Source of the DNA: an uncultured Eubacteriales bacterium
GTDB taxonomy: Bacteria > Bacillota > Clostridia > Oscillospirales > Oscillospiraceae
Direction: 5' to 3'
NCBI GenBank assembly: GCA_900545925.1
Contig: URAZ01000014.1
Coordinates: forward strand, 13,974-77,973
DNA: 64,000 nt
Shown: positions 57,259 through 64,000 of the stretch, piece by piece
Layout of the letters: each line of letters starts with the position of its first letter
Position numbering within the stretch: position 1 is the stretch's first letter
Made by a program: the position numbers and the translations under genes
Notes under the pieces: generated by a model
Databases searched by the model: none
Told to the model about the DNA's origin: nothing
What the model saw: only the letters and a program-made list of their open reading frames with translations

Positions 57259-57771
57259 TTACCGCCGTCTGCGCTGGTACAGAACTGTCAGACGGGACAG
57301 CGTCAGATCGTACAGGAGAAACAGCGCCAGTCCCAGCGCGCATGTCGCCCAAAGAATCGCGGGGGCCGTCTCGGCAAGTTCCTGCGTCACGGCATCGAGG
57401 CGCAGAACGAACAGCAAAATCAAATAGTCCGCTCCTACGGCAAAAATGGCCAGCAGAAGCTTCGCGGACAGGCGCAGGGCGCGGCTGCGGATGGTGTCGA
57501 ATTTTGGCTTGATGAGCGGATAATAGCCAAGAAAGACAAACAGCATGGACGCCTCCTTGTCAGGGCCGAGAAGTGTGCCCAGAATGGCGATTGCCGCGTA
57601 GCAGTTCCACGCGACGCGTTTGCTGCAGCGTTCCCGTACCGGCAGCAGCACGGCCGAGGCCAAAATCGGACAGGCATACAGCGCCAGCGGGACGACACCG
57701 CCAAGGCACAGCAGCACAACGCCCAGCGCTGTAAACATTCCGCCCAGCGCGAGTTCCTTTGCAGTGGTCAT
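57259..57771 (-). CDS. Conserved hypothetical membrane protein
   Basis: 170 residues with about five hydrophobic segments: KELALGGMFTALGVVLLCLG, VVPLALYACPILASAVLLPV, then VAWNCYAAIAILGTLLGPDK, ASMLFVFLGYYPLIKP and LLLAIFAVGADYLILLFVL. The ending is basic (YQRRRR). It resembles small ECF-like or conserved Oscillospiraceae membrane proteins, but I cannot name a family. ATG 57771 was chosen for AAAGGGGACTGC upstream. Confidence 0.7.
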   Translation of the reverse strand: MTTAKELALGGMFTALGVVLLCLGGVVPLALYACPILASAVLLPVRERCSKRVAWNCYAAIAILGTLLGPDKEASMLFVFLGYYPLIKPKFDTIRSRALRLSAKLLLAIFAVGADYLILLFVLRLDAVTQELAETAPAILWATCALGLALFLLYDLTLSRLTVLYQRRRR

Positions 57772-57784
57772 ATGCAGTCCCCTT

Positions 57785-58048
57785 TTACCATGTGATAGAA
57801 AACGCCGTCTCCGATGGACGCCGTCTGATGAACCGGCGCGCCGACGCTTCTTCACTCAAACTCATGAACCCGATAAGTTCTGCTCCGTCATAAAACGAAT
57901 AGAAATGATTCTGCGGATTGGTAAGTCCAAATCCGCGCTTTTTTTGCGTCTCATAGGACGGAAGATCATAAATTGCATAGTCCCTGGGATAGGCCCAGCC
58001 TGCGATCAGCTTCTTTTCCGCTTCGGTCGTGATGTGATAGTTCAGCAT
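57785..58048 (-). pseudogene. GNAT acetyltransferase, N-terminal part only
   Basis: 87 residues. Residues 1-65 match the start of a GNAT enzyme (DYAIYDLPSYETQKKRGFGL, HFYSFYDGAELIGFMSLSEE). The acetyl-CoA binding segment (the R/Q-x-x-G-x-G/A loop) and the rest of the fold are absent; after ELIGFMSLSEEA the sequence turns into an Arg-rich tail and stops. An intact member has about 150 residues. The next gene starts 13 bp further on, so the deletion joins the two. Confidence 0.7.
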
Positions 58049-58127
58049 TTGCTCCCCCTCGCCTTCAGCATGATTATAGCAAGTTCGGAGTAAAGAATCA
58101 ATCTGACAGCTTTCGTCTGTGTGAGGC

Positions 58128-58157
58128 TTGACAACTGCTGCGCAGAGCGGGTATTCT
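58128..58157 (+). promoter_or_regulatory. Promoter of the PfkB kinase gene
   Basis: TTGACA at 58128-58133 and TATTCT at 58152-58157, spacer 18 bp. Confidence 0.7.
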
Positions 58158-58201
58158 ATCAGTAGGCGAATGCTATAAATTTAAATATGGAGGTCCATTC
58201 G

Positions 58202-59092
58202 ATGAAGGTCGTCAATTTTGGTTCTCTGAATATCGATCATGTCTATGCCGTTGACCATTTCTGCCGCGCTGGCGAGACGATCCACACAAAAAGCTATACG
58301 CAGAATGCGGGCGGCAAGGGACTGAACCAGTCCATCGCCGTGGCGCGCAGCGGACAGAAGCTATACCACGCGGGCCTGCTCGGTGCGGAGGGCGCACAGC
58401 TAGCAGACCTGCTTGCAAGCTGCGGCGTTGATCTGCGCTATCTGAAGCGCACGCAGATCCCACAAGGCCACGCCATTATCCAGGTCGAGCCGAACGGCCA
58501 GAACTGCATCTTCACCTATGGCGGGTCGAACATGGCCGTTTCGCCTGAAGATATCGACGAAGTGTTTTCCCATTTTGACGCAGGCGACTATCTGCTGATG
58601 CAGAATGAGATGTCCAATCTAACCTATATGCTGCGCGCCGCCGTCCAGCGCGGTCTGCGCGTGGTGCTGAATGTTTCGCCCATCTCCGAGGAGATTCTGC
58701 ACGTTGATCTGAGCGGAGTTGACTGGCTGGTCGTCAACGAAATTGAATGCGCCCGTATGGCGGGCTGCGAAGATCCGCAGGCGGGCTATGAGACGCTCAA
58801 GCAGCGCTACCCGTCGCTCGGCATTCTGCTGACGCTTGGGGCCGAAGGCTCTGTCAGCTGGAAGGACGGCGTGGAGGTCCGGCAGTGTGCGTACCCGGTA
58901 AAAGCTGTCGATACGACTGGCGCGGGTGACACCTACATGGGCTATTTCGTCGGCTGTCTCGCACAGGGCATGGACCGTCAGGCAGCCATGCAGTACGCGT
59001 CCATGGCCTCCGCTATCTCCGTTACCCGTCCCGGCGCAGCCGTTTCCATTCCCCTGATGGACGAGGTTCGCGCCGCCGTTGAGGCGCTTTGA
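58202..59092 (+). CDS. PfkB-family sugar kinase (ribokinase-like)
   Basis: 296 residues. Motif 1 NAGGKGLNQSIAVARSG (sugar binding) and motif 2 DTTGAGDTYMGYFVG with the catalytic Asp. The opening VVNFGSLNIDHVYAVDHFCR is ribokinase-like. It phosphorylates a sugar or nucleoside; ribose is likely but unproven, as no transporter or rbs genes adjoin. GGAGG lies 8 bp upstream of ATG 58202. Confidence 0.88.
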   Translation: MKVVNFGSLNIDHVYAVDHFCRAGETIHTKSYTQNAGGKGLNQSIAVARSGQKLYHAGLLGAEGAQLADLLASCGVDLRYLKRTQIPQGHAIIQVEPNGQNCIFTYGGSNMAVSPEDIDEVFSHFDAGDYLLMQNEMSNLTYMLRAAVQRGLRVVLNVSPISEEILHVDLSGVDWLVVNEIECARMAGCEDPQAGYETLKQRYPSLGILLTLGAEGSVSWKDGVEVRQCAYPVKAVDTTGAGDTYMGYFVGCLAQGMDRQAAMQYASMASAISVTRPGAAVSIPLMDEVRAAVEAL

Positions 59093-59371
59093 GCGGGTCA
59101 GCCTGAAAAAGCCATCAGACATGCAAAAGCTGCCCCTTCCCATGCCGGGCATGACAAGTCGGTGGCTTTGCACACAAGCTTCGTTTGTTTTCAACGTGCC
59201 GCAGAGCAATGCTCTGCGGCACGATTTTTTTTTGTCTGCACTGTGTTGTCTCATTTTGATTATAGCAGCCGGAAAAGTCGCCGCAAATGGAGGAACTCTT
59301 GCAGAAACTATGGAAGAAAATCAGAATTGAAGAAACTGCAAAGCAACTATATCCTGCGGACTAAATTCCCC
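59093..59371 (+). other. Intergenic region between PfkB kinase and tdh
   Basis: No gene seen. It contains the terminator at 59196-59232; the remaining about 140 bp up to the tdh promoter show nothing recognisable. Confidence 0.6.
59196..59232 (+). terminator. Terminator of the PfkB kinase gene
   Basis: A perfect 12-bp stem GTGCCGCAGAGC/GCTCTGCGGCAC with a 3-nt loop and T9. Confidence 0.9.
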
Positions 59372-59400
59372 TTGACAGGCGTGCGGATGTCCGTTAATAT
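59372..59400 (+). promoter_or_regulatory. Promoter of tdh-kbl
   Basis: TTGACA at 59372-59377 and TAATAT at 59395-59400, spacer 17 bp. Confidence 0.78.
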
Positions 59401-59412
59401 GTCTTTATAGGA

Positions 59413-59432
59413 TGTACAAATTTCATTGTACA
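59413..59432. promoter_or_regulatory. Inverted repeat just downstream of the tdh promoter
   Basis: TGTACAA, 6 nt, TTGTACA. Its place at about +7 to +26 suits a repressor operator; a 5' mRNA hairpin is the alternative. Confidence 0.5.
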
Positions 59433-59481
59433 GTCCTCGCAATACGGACATATGAAGTTCTGAAGAAAGGGCGGATTTGAA

Positions 59482-60519
59482 ATGAAACAGATGATGGATG
59501 CCATTGTAAAACCCGCAGCCGGCCCCGGTTTGGAATTGCGGCAGGTGCCGGTTCCCGTGCCGGGTCCCGGAGAAGTTCTGATCAAAATTCACAAAACCGC
59601 GATCTGCGGCTCCGACGTCCATATTTACAAATGGAACCAATGGGCGCAGCAGCACGTCAAGCCCCCTCAGGTCATCGGCCATGAGTATGTCGGCGAGATC
59701 GCGGAACTCGGCGCAGGCGTCACGGGCCTCACGGTCGGCCAGCGCGTCTCCGGCGAGGGCCATATCACCTGCGGCCACTGCCGCAACTGTCACACTGGCA
59801 ATATTCAGTGGTGCAAGCACCACATCGGCGTCGGCGTTGACCGTGACGGCGCGTTCGCAGAGTTCGTCTGCATCCCGTCGCGCAACGTCATTGCCATCGA
59901 CGAGAGCCTGCCGGAGGACGTTGTCTCCTTCTTTGACGCCTTCGGCAACGCCACGCATACCGCCCTCATGTTCCCGCTCATCGGCGAGGACGTGCTCATC
60001 ACCGGCGCGGGTCCCATTGGCATTATCGCGGGCGGCATCTGCAAATACGCGGGCGCACGCCGCGTCGTCATTACCGACGTGAACGAATACCGGCTTGCCC
60101 TCGCCCGCAAAATGGGCGTTGACGCCGCCGTCAACACCGCAAAGGAGGATCTGCACGAGGTCATGCACGCGCAGGGTCTGACCGAGGGCTTTGACGTAGG
60201 CCTTGAAATGTCCGGAAACGCCGCGGCGTTCCACCAGCTGATCTCCGTCATGCGCAGCGGCGGCAAGGTCTCTCTGCTTGGTCTCGGCGACGGCCCCATC
60301 AGCGTGGATATGAACCAGATCATTACAAACGGCCTGACGCTGCAGGGCATCTATGGCCGCAAAATGGATAACTGGCACCAGATGTCGTACATGGTGCAGG
60401 GCGGGCTCGATCTGACGCCCGTGATCACGCACCGCTTCCACTACACGGACTTCCAGAAGGGCTTTGACGCGATGATGAGCGGAAAGTCTGGAAAAGTTGT
60501 ACTCGATTGGACGAAGTAA
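59482..60519 (+). CDS. tdh: L-threonine 3-dehydrogenase
   Basis: 345-residue zinc medium-chain dehydrogenase. It oxidises L-threonine to 2-amino-3-ketobutyrate with NAD+. Catalytic zinc: CGSDVHIYKWNQWAQQH and GHEYVGEI; structural zinc: CGHCRNCHTGNIQWC. The Rossmann loop is GAGPIGIIAGGI. The WNQWAQ segment and the following kbl gene identify threonine dehydrogenase among related sugar-alcohol dehydrogenases. AAGGGCGG precedes the ATG. Confidence 0.95.
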   Translation: MKQMMDAIVKPAAGPGLELRQVPVPVPGPGEVLIKIHKTAICGSDVHIYKWNQWAQQHVKPPQVIGHEYVGEIAELGAGVTGLTVGQRVSGEGHITCGHCRNCHTGNIQWCKHHIGVGVDRDGAFAEFVCIPSRNVIAIDESLPEDVVSFFDAFGNATHTALMFPLIGEDVLITGAGPIGIIAGGICKYAGARRVVITDVNEYRLALARKMGVDAAVNTAKEDLHEVMHAQGLTEGFDVGLEMSGNAAAFHQLISVMRSGGKVSLLGLGDGPISVDMNQIITNGLTLQGIYGRKMDNWHQMSYMVQGGLDLTPVITHRFHYTDFQKGFDAMMSGKSGKVVLDWTK

Positions 60520-60532
60520 AGGAGGAATTCTC

Positions 60533-61720
60533 ATGAAAACCGCACTGCAAGCCTTTGAACAGGAGCTGGACGCGATCCGCGAAGCCGGAACCTGGCGCGA
60601 AGAGCGCATCATCACCACCCCGCAGCGCTCCTGCATCGACACGACGCAGAAAGCCCACGTCGTCAACATGTGCGCCAACAACTATCTTGGCCTGTCCGAC
60701 GACCCGCGGCTCATCGAGGCTGCGAAGGCCAGCTATGACCGCTGGGGCTTCGGCCTTTCGTCTGTGCGCTTCATCTGCGGCACGCAGGAGATCCACAAGG
60801 AGCTCGAGCGCCGCATCGCAAAGTTCGCAGGCACCGACGACGCCATCCTCTATTCCTCCTGCTTCGACGCCAACGGCGGTCTGTTTGAGACGCTGCTTGG
60901 GCCGGAGGACGCGGTTATTTCGGACGAACTGAACCACGCGTCCATCATCGACGGCGTGCGCCTGTGCAAGGCCAAGCGCTACCGCTATCTGAACAACAAC
61001 ATGGAAGACCTTGAGGAAAAGCTCAAGGACGCGCGGGAATCCGGCTGCAAGAAAATTCTGATCGCGACCGACGGCGTGTTTTCCATGGACGGCTATATTG
61101 CAAATCTCAGGGCTAACTGTGATCTGGCCGACCGCTATGACGCGCTGACGATGGTTGACGACAGCCACGCCGTCGGCTTCATGGGCACGCATGGCCGCGG
61201 CACGGCGGAATTCTGCGGTGTGATGGGCCGCGTCGATATTATCACCGGCACGTTCGGCAAGGCTATGGGCGGCGCGTCCGGCGGCTATACGGCAGCGCGG
61301 CAGCCGATCGTCGATCTGCTGCGGCAGCGCTCGCGTCCGTATCTGTTCTCCAACACGCTCGCTCCCGCCATCTGCGCCGCGACGCTCCGCACCATCGATC
61401 TGCTGGAGGAATCCACGGCGCTGCGCGACAAGGTGCATGAGAACGCGCGCTATTTCCGCGCGGAGATGGAAAAGCTCGGCTTCGATCTGCTCCCCGGCGA
61501 GCACCCCATCGTCCCCGTCATGCTCTATGACCCGAAGATCGCGCAGGAGTTTGCCCGCCGGATGCTTGAAAAGGGCGTCTATGTCGTCGGCTTCTGCTAT
61601 CCCGTCGTCCCCAAGGGCCGCGACCGCATCCGCACGCAGATCTCCGCCGGCCATACGAAGGAAGACCTCGATTTCGCCGTCCGCTGCTTCGGCGAGGTCA
61701 AGAAGGAAATGGGACTATAA
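60533..61720 (+). CDS. kbl: Glycine C-acetyltransferase (2-amino-3-ketobutyrate CoA ligase)
   Basis: 395-residue PLP enzyme of the alpha-oxoamine synthase family. It cleaves 2-amino-3-ketobutyrate with CoA to glycine and acetyl-CoA. Signatures: MCANNYLGLSDDPRLIEAAK, SSVRFICGTQEIHKELE, DDSHAVGFMGTHGRG, and the PLP lysine in TGTFGKAMGGASGG. AAAGGAGG precedes the ATG, 13 bp after tdh. The acetyl-CoA can enter the Pta route encoded in this window. Confidence 0.97.
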   Translation: MKTALQAFEQELDAIREAGTWREERIITTPQRSCIDTTQKAHVVNMCANNYLGLSDDPRLIEAAKASYDRWGFGLSSVRFICGTQEIHKELERRIAKFAGTDDAILYSSCFDANGGLFETLLGPEDAVISDELNHASIIDGVRLCKAKRYRYLNNNMEDLEEKLKDARESGCKKILIATDGVFSMDGYIANLRANCDLADRYDALTMVDDSHAVGFMGTHGRGTAEFCGVMGRVDIITGTFGKAMGGASGGYTAARQPIVDLLRQRSRPYLFSNTLAPAICAATLRTIDLLEESTALRDKVHENARYFRAEMEKLGFDLLPGEHPIVPVMLYDPKIAQEFARRMLEKGVYVVGFCYPVVPKGRDRIRTQISAGHTKEDLDFAVRCFGEVKKEMGL

Positions 61721-61794
61721 GTTCGATTTGCGTCCTGCTTCCGTGAAATTTCGTGTAATACCATAATGACCCGGGCCTTTTCGTCTCAGAATAT

Positions 61795-61829
61795 AACCGG
61801 GCCGCAGAGCGACACTCTGCGGCCCGGTT
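61795..61829 (+). terminator. Probable terminator of tdh-kbl
   Basis: A perfect 15-bp stem (61795-61809 with 61815-61829) and 5-nt loop. The T-tract is missing, so termination efficiency is uncertain. Confidence 0.6.
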
Positions 61830-61885
61830 CAGTCTGCCAAAGGATTTCTTTGTTGGTTTCATGCTGCAATTTCACTGGCTTGTTT

Positions 61886-61913
61886 GTAGGGGCATGCGTC
61901 TCTGTCTGCCCGC
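61886..61913. repeat. Degenerate copy of the dispersed palindromic repeat
   Basis: GTAGGGGCA followed 12 nt later by TGCCCGC. It keeps the GTAGGGGC start of the two full copies but has lost the right arm end. Confidence 0.4.
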
Positions 61914-61914
61914 G

Positions 61915-62394
61915 TTAAAACAGGATCAGAGAAAAATAGCGAATTTTCCCATCGTTTGCCCAACATTTCATGTGGACAGCGTCGGCCATTTTCTGCGCGT
62001 CCACACAATAGGCTGACATGCAGGGCGCATGCTTCCAAGGTCCTGCACCCATCATCAGAAGGTCGGTCAGACCATCCGCCTGCATCTTTGCCATAAGCTG
62101 TTCCGTCAACAAGTTCTGGTGCTTTTTTGCAGTCTTCTGCTCCGCCGTATCCCGATAATCGAAGGGCGTTGTTTCGATCATTAAAACCAGTGCCGTCTTA
62201 TACCGCTGCATAACAGCGGTCATTTCCTCGACCGTGCCGCTCATCGGCGGGCAGGCCGGAAGCACACCGTAATTGCCGCAGAGGTTCTGCTCGCAAAACC
62301 TGCGGTACTCCGGCACAACGACCAGTTCCCGTACCGGCAGAAACGCGGCGTCTGTAAAGCCGGATATTTTCGCCAGCGCAGCGTAATCCTGCAT
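61915..62394 (-). CDS. DUF2284 metal-binding protein
   Basis: 159 residues. Conserved cysteines: FCEQNLCGNYGVLPACPPMS, then GPWKHAPCMSAYCVDAQKMA. This pattern is that of DUF2284, predicted to bind a metal or Fe-S cluster; function unknown. ATG 62394 was chosen for GGGAGG 7 nt upstream; ATG 62424 would add ten residues. Confidence 0.85.
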   Translation of the reverse strand: MQDYAALAKISGFTDAAFLPVRELVVVPEYRRFCEQNLCGNYGVLPACPPMSGTVEEMTAVMQRYKTALVLMIETTPFDYRDTAEQKTAKKHQNLLTEQLMAKMQADGLTDLLMMGAGPWKHAPCMSAYCVDAQKMADAVHMKCWANDGKIRYFSLILF

Positions 62395-62518
62395 ACGAAA
62401 GCCTCCCAACGCCTTTGATTTCATACACCCATCTTACCGCATTTTCAGAAAAAACGCACGAACAATTTTCAGGCATATCGCAACACCTTTCAGCTCGCGC
62501 AATAGACGAACAGCAACA

Positions 62519-62548
62519 GACCCGGCCCAAAGAAATCCGAGCCGGGTC
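62519..62548 (-). terminator. Terminator of the CBM9-like gene
   Basis: Stem GACCCGGC/GCCGGGTC around a 14-nt loop, just after the stop on the minus strand. Confidence 0.65.
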
Positions 62549-62556
62549 CGTTGTTG

Positions 62557-63159
62557 TCAGTCAGAAAAGCATAGTTCTCCAAAATATGCCGGAAGATGAA
62601 AATCAGGATGTCCGGCATCCACACGGTTCCACGCAAGATAATGCTCCTGCGCTGTCAGATCGCCGCATTTGTAGAAATTCCCTCTAATTTTCCCGGAGGG
62701 ACTGAAATCCGGGAAGAACAGCTGCAGCAGCTTGAACGGGAGTTCATATGCCACATCCCAACCGGTAGCCGTTCTTTCGCAGCACGCGTTCAGCGTCTTC
62801 CCGCCGCCCGGAAGCAGGAGCCGCATCCGATCAACTCTCCCGGTTCCGAAGCCAAAGTAGAGGCAGAGATTCGGGTTCAGTTCGATATTCAAATACCGCG
62901 CGTCGCACTCTGCGGCGCTGAGGAAGAACTCCAGACAGCTGTCCTGACACGGCTGATCGAGCACGCCGGAATTTTCCGCGCGGATCTGCGCTTCCTCCGC
63001 GTGCAGATGCACATACAGTCTGCTCTCGTCATATGCAAGCTGCGCGTAGGCGCTGATCGCCTCACAGGGCCGCCACAGCCGCTGGTCGATCGGCGCTTTT
63101 TCGATTTTATCCCAGTCCGGCTCCCCAGTGACCTTTTGTATCCGATATTGTCTGGTCAT
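62557..63159 (-). CDS. CBM9-like carbohydrate-binding protein
   Basis: 200 residues forming a beta-sandwich of the family 9 carbohydrate-binding type: AQLAYDESRLYVHLHAEEAQ, CLEFFLSAAECDARYLNIEL, GRVDRMRLLLPGG, WDVAYELPFKLLQLFF, GNFYKCGDLTAQEHYLAWN. It has no signal peptide, which is usual for this group of stand-alone cytoplasmic members. Role unknown. It is followed on the same strand by the DUF2284 gene but separated by a terminator. Confidence 0.82.
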   Translation of the reverse strand: MTRQYRIQKVTGEPDWDKIEKAPIDQRLWRPCEAISAYAQLAYDESRLYVHLHAEEAQIRAENSGVLDQPCQDSCLEFFLSAAECDARYLNIELNPNLCLYFGFGTGRVDRMRLLLPGGGKTLNACCERTATGWDVAYELPFKLLQLFFPDFSPSGKIRGNFYKCGDLTAQEHYLAWNRVDAGHPDFHLPAYFGELCFSD

Positions 63160-63465
63160 AATTTTCCTTTCTTCGTTCTCTACGTTAATGCCTCAAAAGG
63201 TTCGCCCCAAGCGTCTATCAAACAGTCGCTTTTCGGACGACCCCACATTTGTAGTCAAATACTTAGATTTCCCATTCTCTGGTGCTTGCTAAAGTGTGAA
63301 ATTTCTTCGTTTGTGGCAACTGCTGCGTGAACCAACTGTCAGATTTGCATCCTCGCCAATCAGTCTACACAACGCTGGATATATCACAACTTCTCCTATA
63401 TGAGCCTCTAATGCCTTATATGGGTTTTCCAGTTCTTTCTCCCCTTTCTGTTCACACTATACGCA
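63160..63465 (-). other. Gene-free stretch with a possible coding remnant
   Basis: On the minus strand a short frame from about 63456 to 63289 reads KGEKELENPYKALEAHIGEV, then VIYPALCRLIGEDANLTVG, which looks like real protein, but it lacks a start codon and breaks off. The rest shows nothing recognisable. Base composition is lower in GC than the neighbours, suggesting acquired DNA. Confidence 0.35.
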
Positions 63466-63502
63466 AAATCCCCGCAAGAGTCAATCTACTCCTGCGGGGT
63501 TT
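63466..63502 (-). terminator. Terminator of the XRE gene
   Basis: CCCCGCA and TGCGGGG arms around a loop, followed by ATTTTGCG on the minus strand. Confidence 0.7.
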
Positions 63503-63504
63503 GA

Positions 63505-63783
63505 TTATTTGTTGTGAAAATAGTTAAGCAAAGAATACAGAATGTGTTTTTCCTCTTCTGACAGATTGCCAATATAGATTGATTCTGTATTATCAAGGCC
63601 AAGCATATAATCCGCCGATACATGAAAAAGCTGTGTAAGTTCTGCAACATATTGCGTTGTTGGTATAGAAAGTCCCATTTCCCATGCGTTCACCGCCGAG
63701 CGGGTGACACCAATCTTTTTTGCCAAAGCAGATTGAGACAGCCCTGCCCGTTCCCTGAGTTCTTTAATCGTATCGCAAATCAT
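63505..63783 (-). CDS. XRE-family transcriptional regulator
   Basis: 92 residues. N-terminal helix-turn-helix ELRERAGLSQSALAKKIGVT, RSAVNAWEMGLSIPTTQY, then AELTQLFHVSADYMLGLDNT and a short C-terminal helix (NLSEEEKHILYSLLNYF). ATG 63783 has AGAGGTG 6 nt upstream; the ATG at 63837 would add 18 AT-rich residues. A TAATTT/AAAATTA quasi-palindrome at 63807-63821 upstream may be its operator. The gene is AT-rich relative to the window. Confidence 0.88.
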   Translation of the reverse strand: MICDTIKELRERAGLSQSALAKKIGVTRSAVNAWEMGLSIPTTQYVAELTQLFHVSADYMLGLDNTESIYIGNLSEEEKHILYSLLNYFHNK

Positions 63784-63853
63784 AGCATCACCTCTTGATG
63801 ATAGCATAATTTGCAAAATTAGATATTTAATTATCATTATTTGTATAGTTTAA

Positions 63854-63882
63854 TTGGCGCCCAAGTATGACCGTGTTATATT
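63854..63882 (+). promoter_or_regulatory. Promoter pointing to the window end, with no gene behind it
   Basis: TTGGCG at 63854-63859 and TATATT at 63877-63882, spacer 17 bp, then an AAAGGGG ribosome site near 63906, but no open frame follows before 64000. Confidence 0.45.
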
Positions 63883-64000
63883 GTAAATATCAGCAAAATA
63901 ATAGAAAGGGGTTGATAAGATATTAGGGTGTATCTGAAAACTCATGATGTGACCGGCAGCGAGGGATTTTTGCGTTGCGCAAGACATTTTTTCGCAGGAA

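Overview
The window reads as a chromosomal segment of a strictly anaerobic, moderately high-GC Firmicute of the Clostridia, most likely an Oscillospiraceae gut lineage. The evidence is a class III (anaerobic, glycyl-radical) ribonucleotide reductase, a PPi-type phosphofructokinase, phosphate acetyltransferase, an S-layer-homology protein, DUF1540 and CD1247-type proteins, and consensus TTGACA/TATAAT promoters with strong AGGAGG ribosome sites. This placement is inferred from gene content, not from a marker phylogeny. No rRNA, tRNA or CRISPR array was found.

Layout: 1-10.2 kb holds the end of an SLH protein, two polar amino-acid ABC importers (each substrate-binding lipoprotein, permease, ATPase), a YoaK/DUF1275 membrane protein, a deletion scar that joins a MATE transporter to a MerR-type regulator, pta, and an intact MATE transporter. 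nrdD follows at 10.3-12.6 kb, with two NrdR-box-like sites over its promoter. From 12.8 to 26.0 kb lies a co-directional, tightly packed cell-surface locus. A complete dltA-B-C-D operon ends in a tiny DltX-like membrane protein and is embedded among three transglutaminase-fold secreted proteins, a C39-like cysteine peptidase, three related small lipoproteins, and a second MBOAT/SGNH pair. This is the most unusual part of the window.

26-35 kb carries a Y-family polymerase, rpe, an xpaC-telA-TPM-DUF1540 block, an SH3-like membrane-anchored protein, a HAD hydrolase and a P-loop/CYTH-like NTPase. 35.6-43.2 kb encodes a MacB-like ABC system whose permease carries a very long coiled coil, then a heterodimeric ABC exporter. 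43.4-53.3 kb is housekeeping: cupin, HAD, prfC (with an ATG-TAG minimal ORF in its leader), yqeG-peptidase-efp, a CD1247-type protein, a DtxR-like regulator, and the recR-YbaB-dnaX operon on the minus strand. 53.4-64 kb has a frameshifted Arc-like gene, the divergent PPi-PFK and fba pair, small regulators, a PfkB kinase, the tdh-kbl threonine degradation operon, DUF2284 and CBM9-like proteins, and an XRE regulator next to what may be the edge of a mobile element.

Functional picture: amino-acid uptake, acetate-yielding fermentation, glycolysis and threonine catabolism supply metabolism. The large surface locus appears to D-alanylate, and perhaps further acylate or trim, an extracellular polymer. 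GTG and TTG starts were chosen by ribosome-site spacing and family alignment. Where two starts are close, the entry says so.
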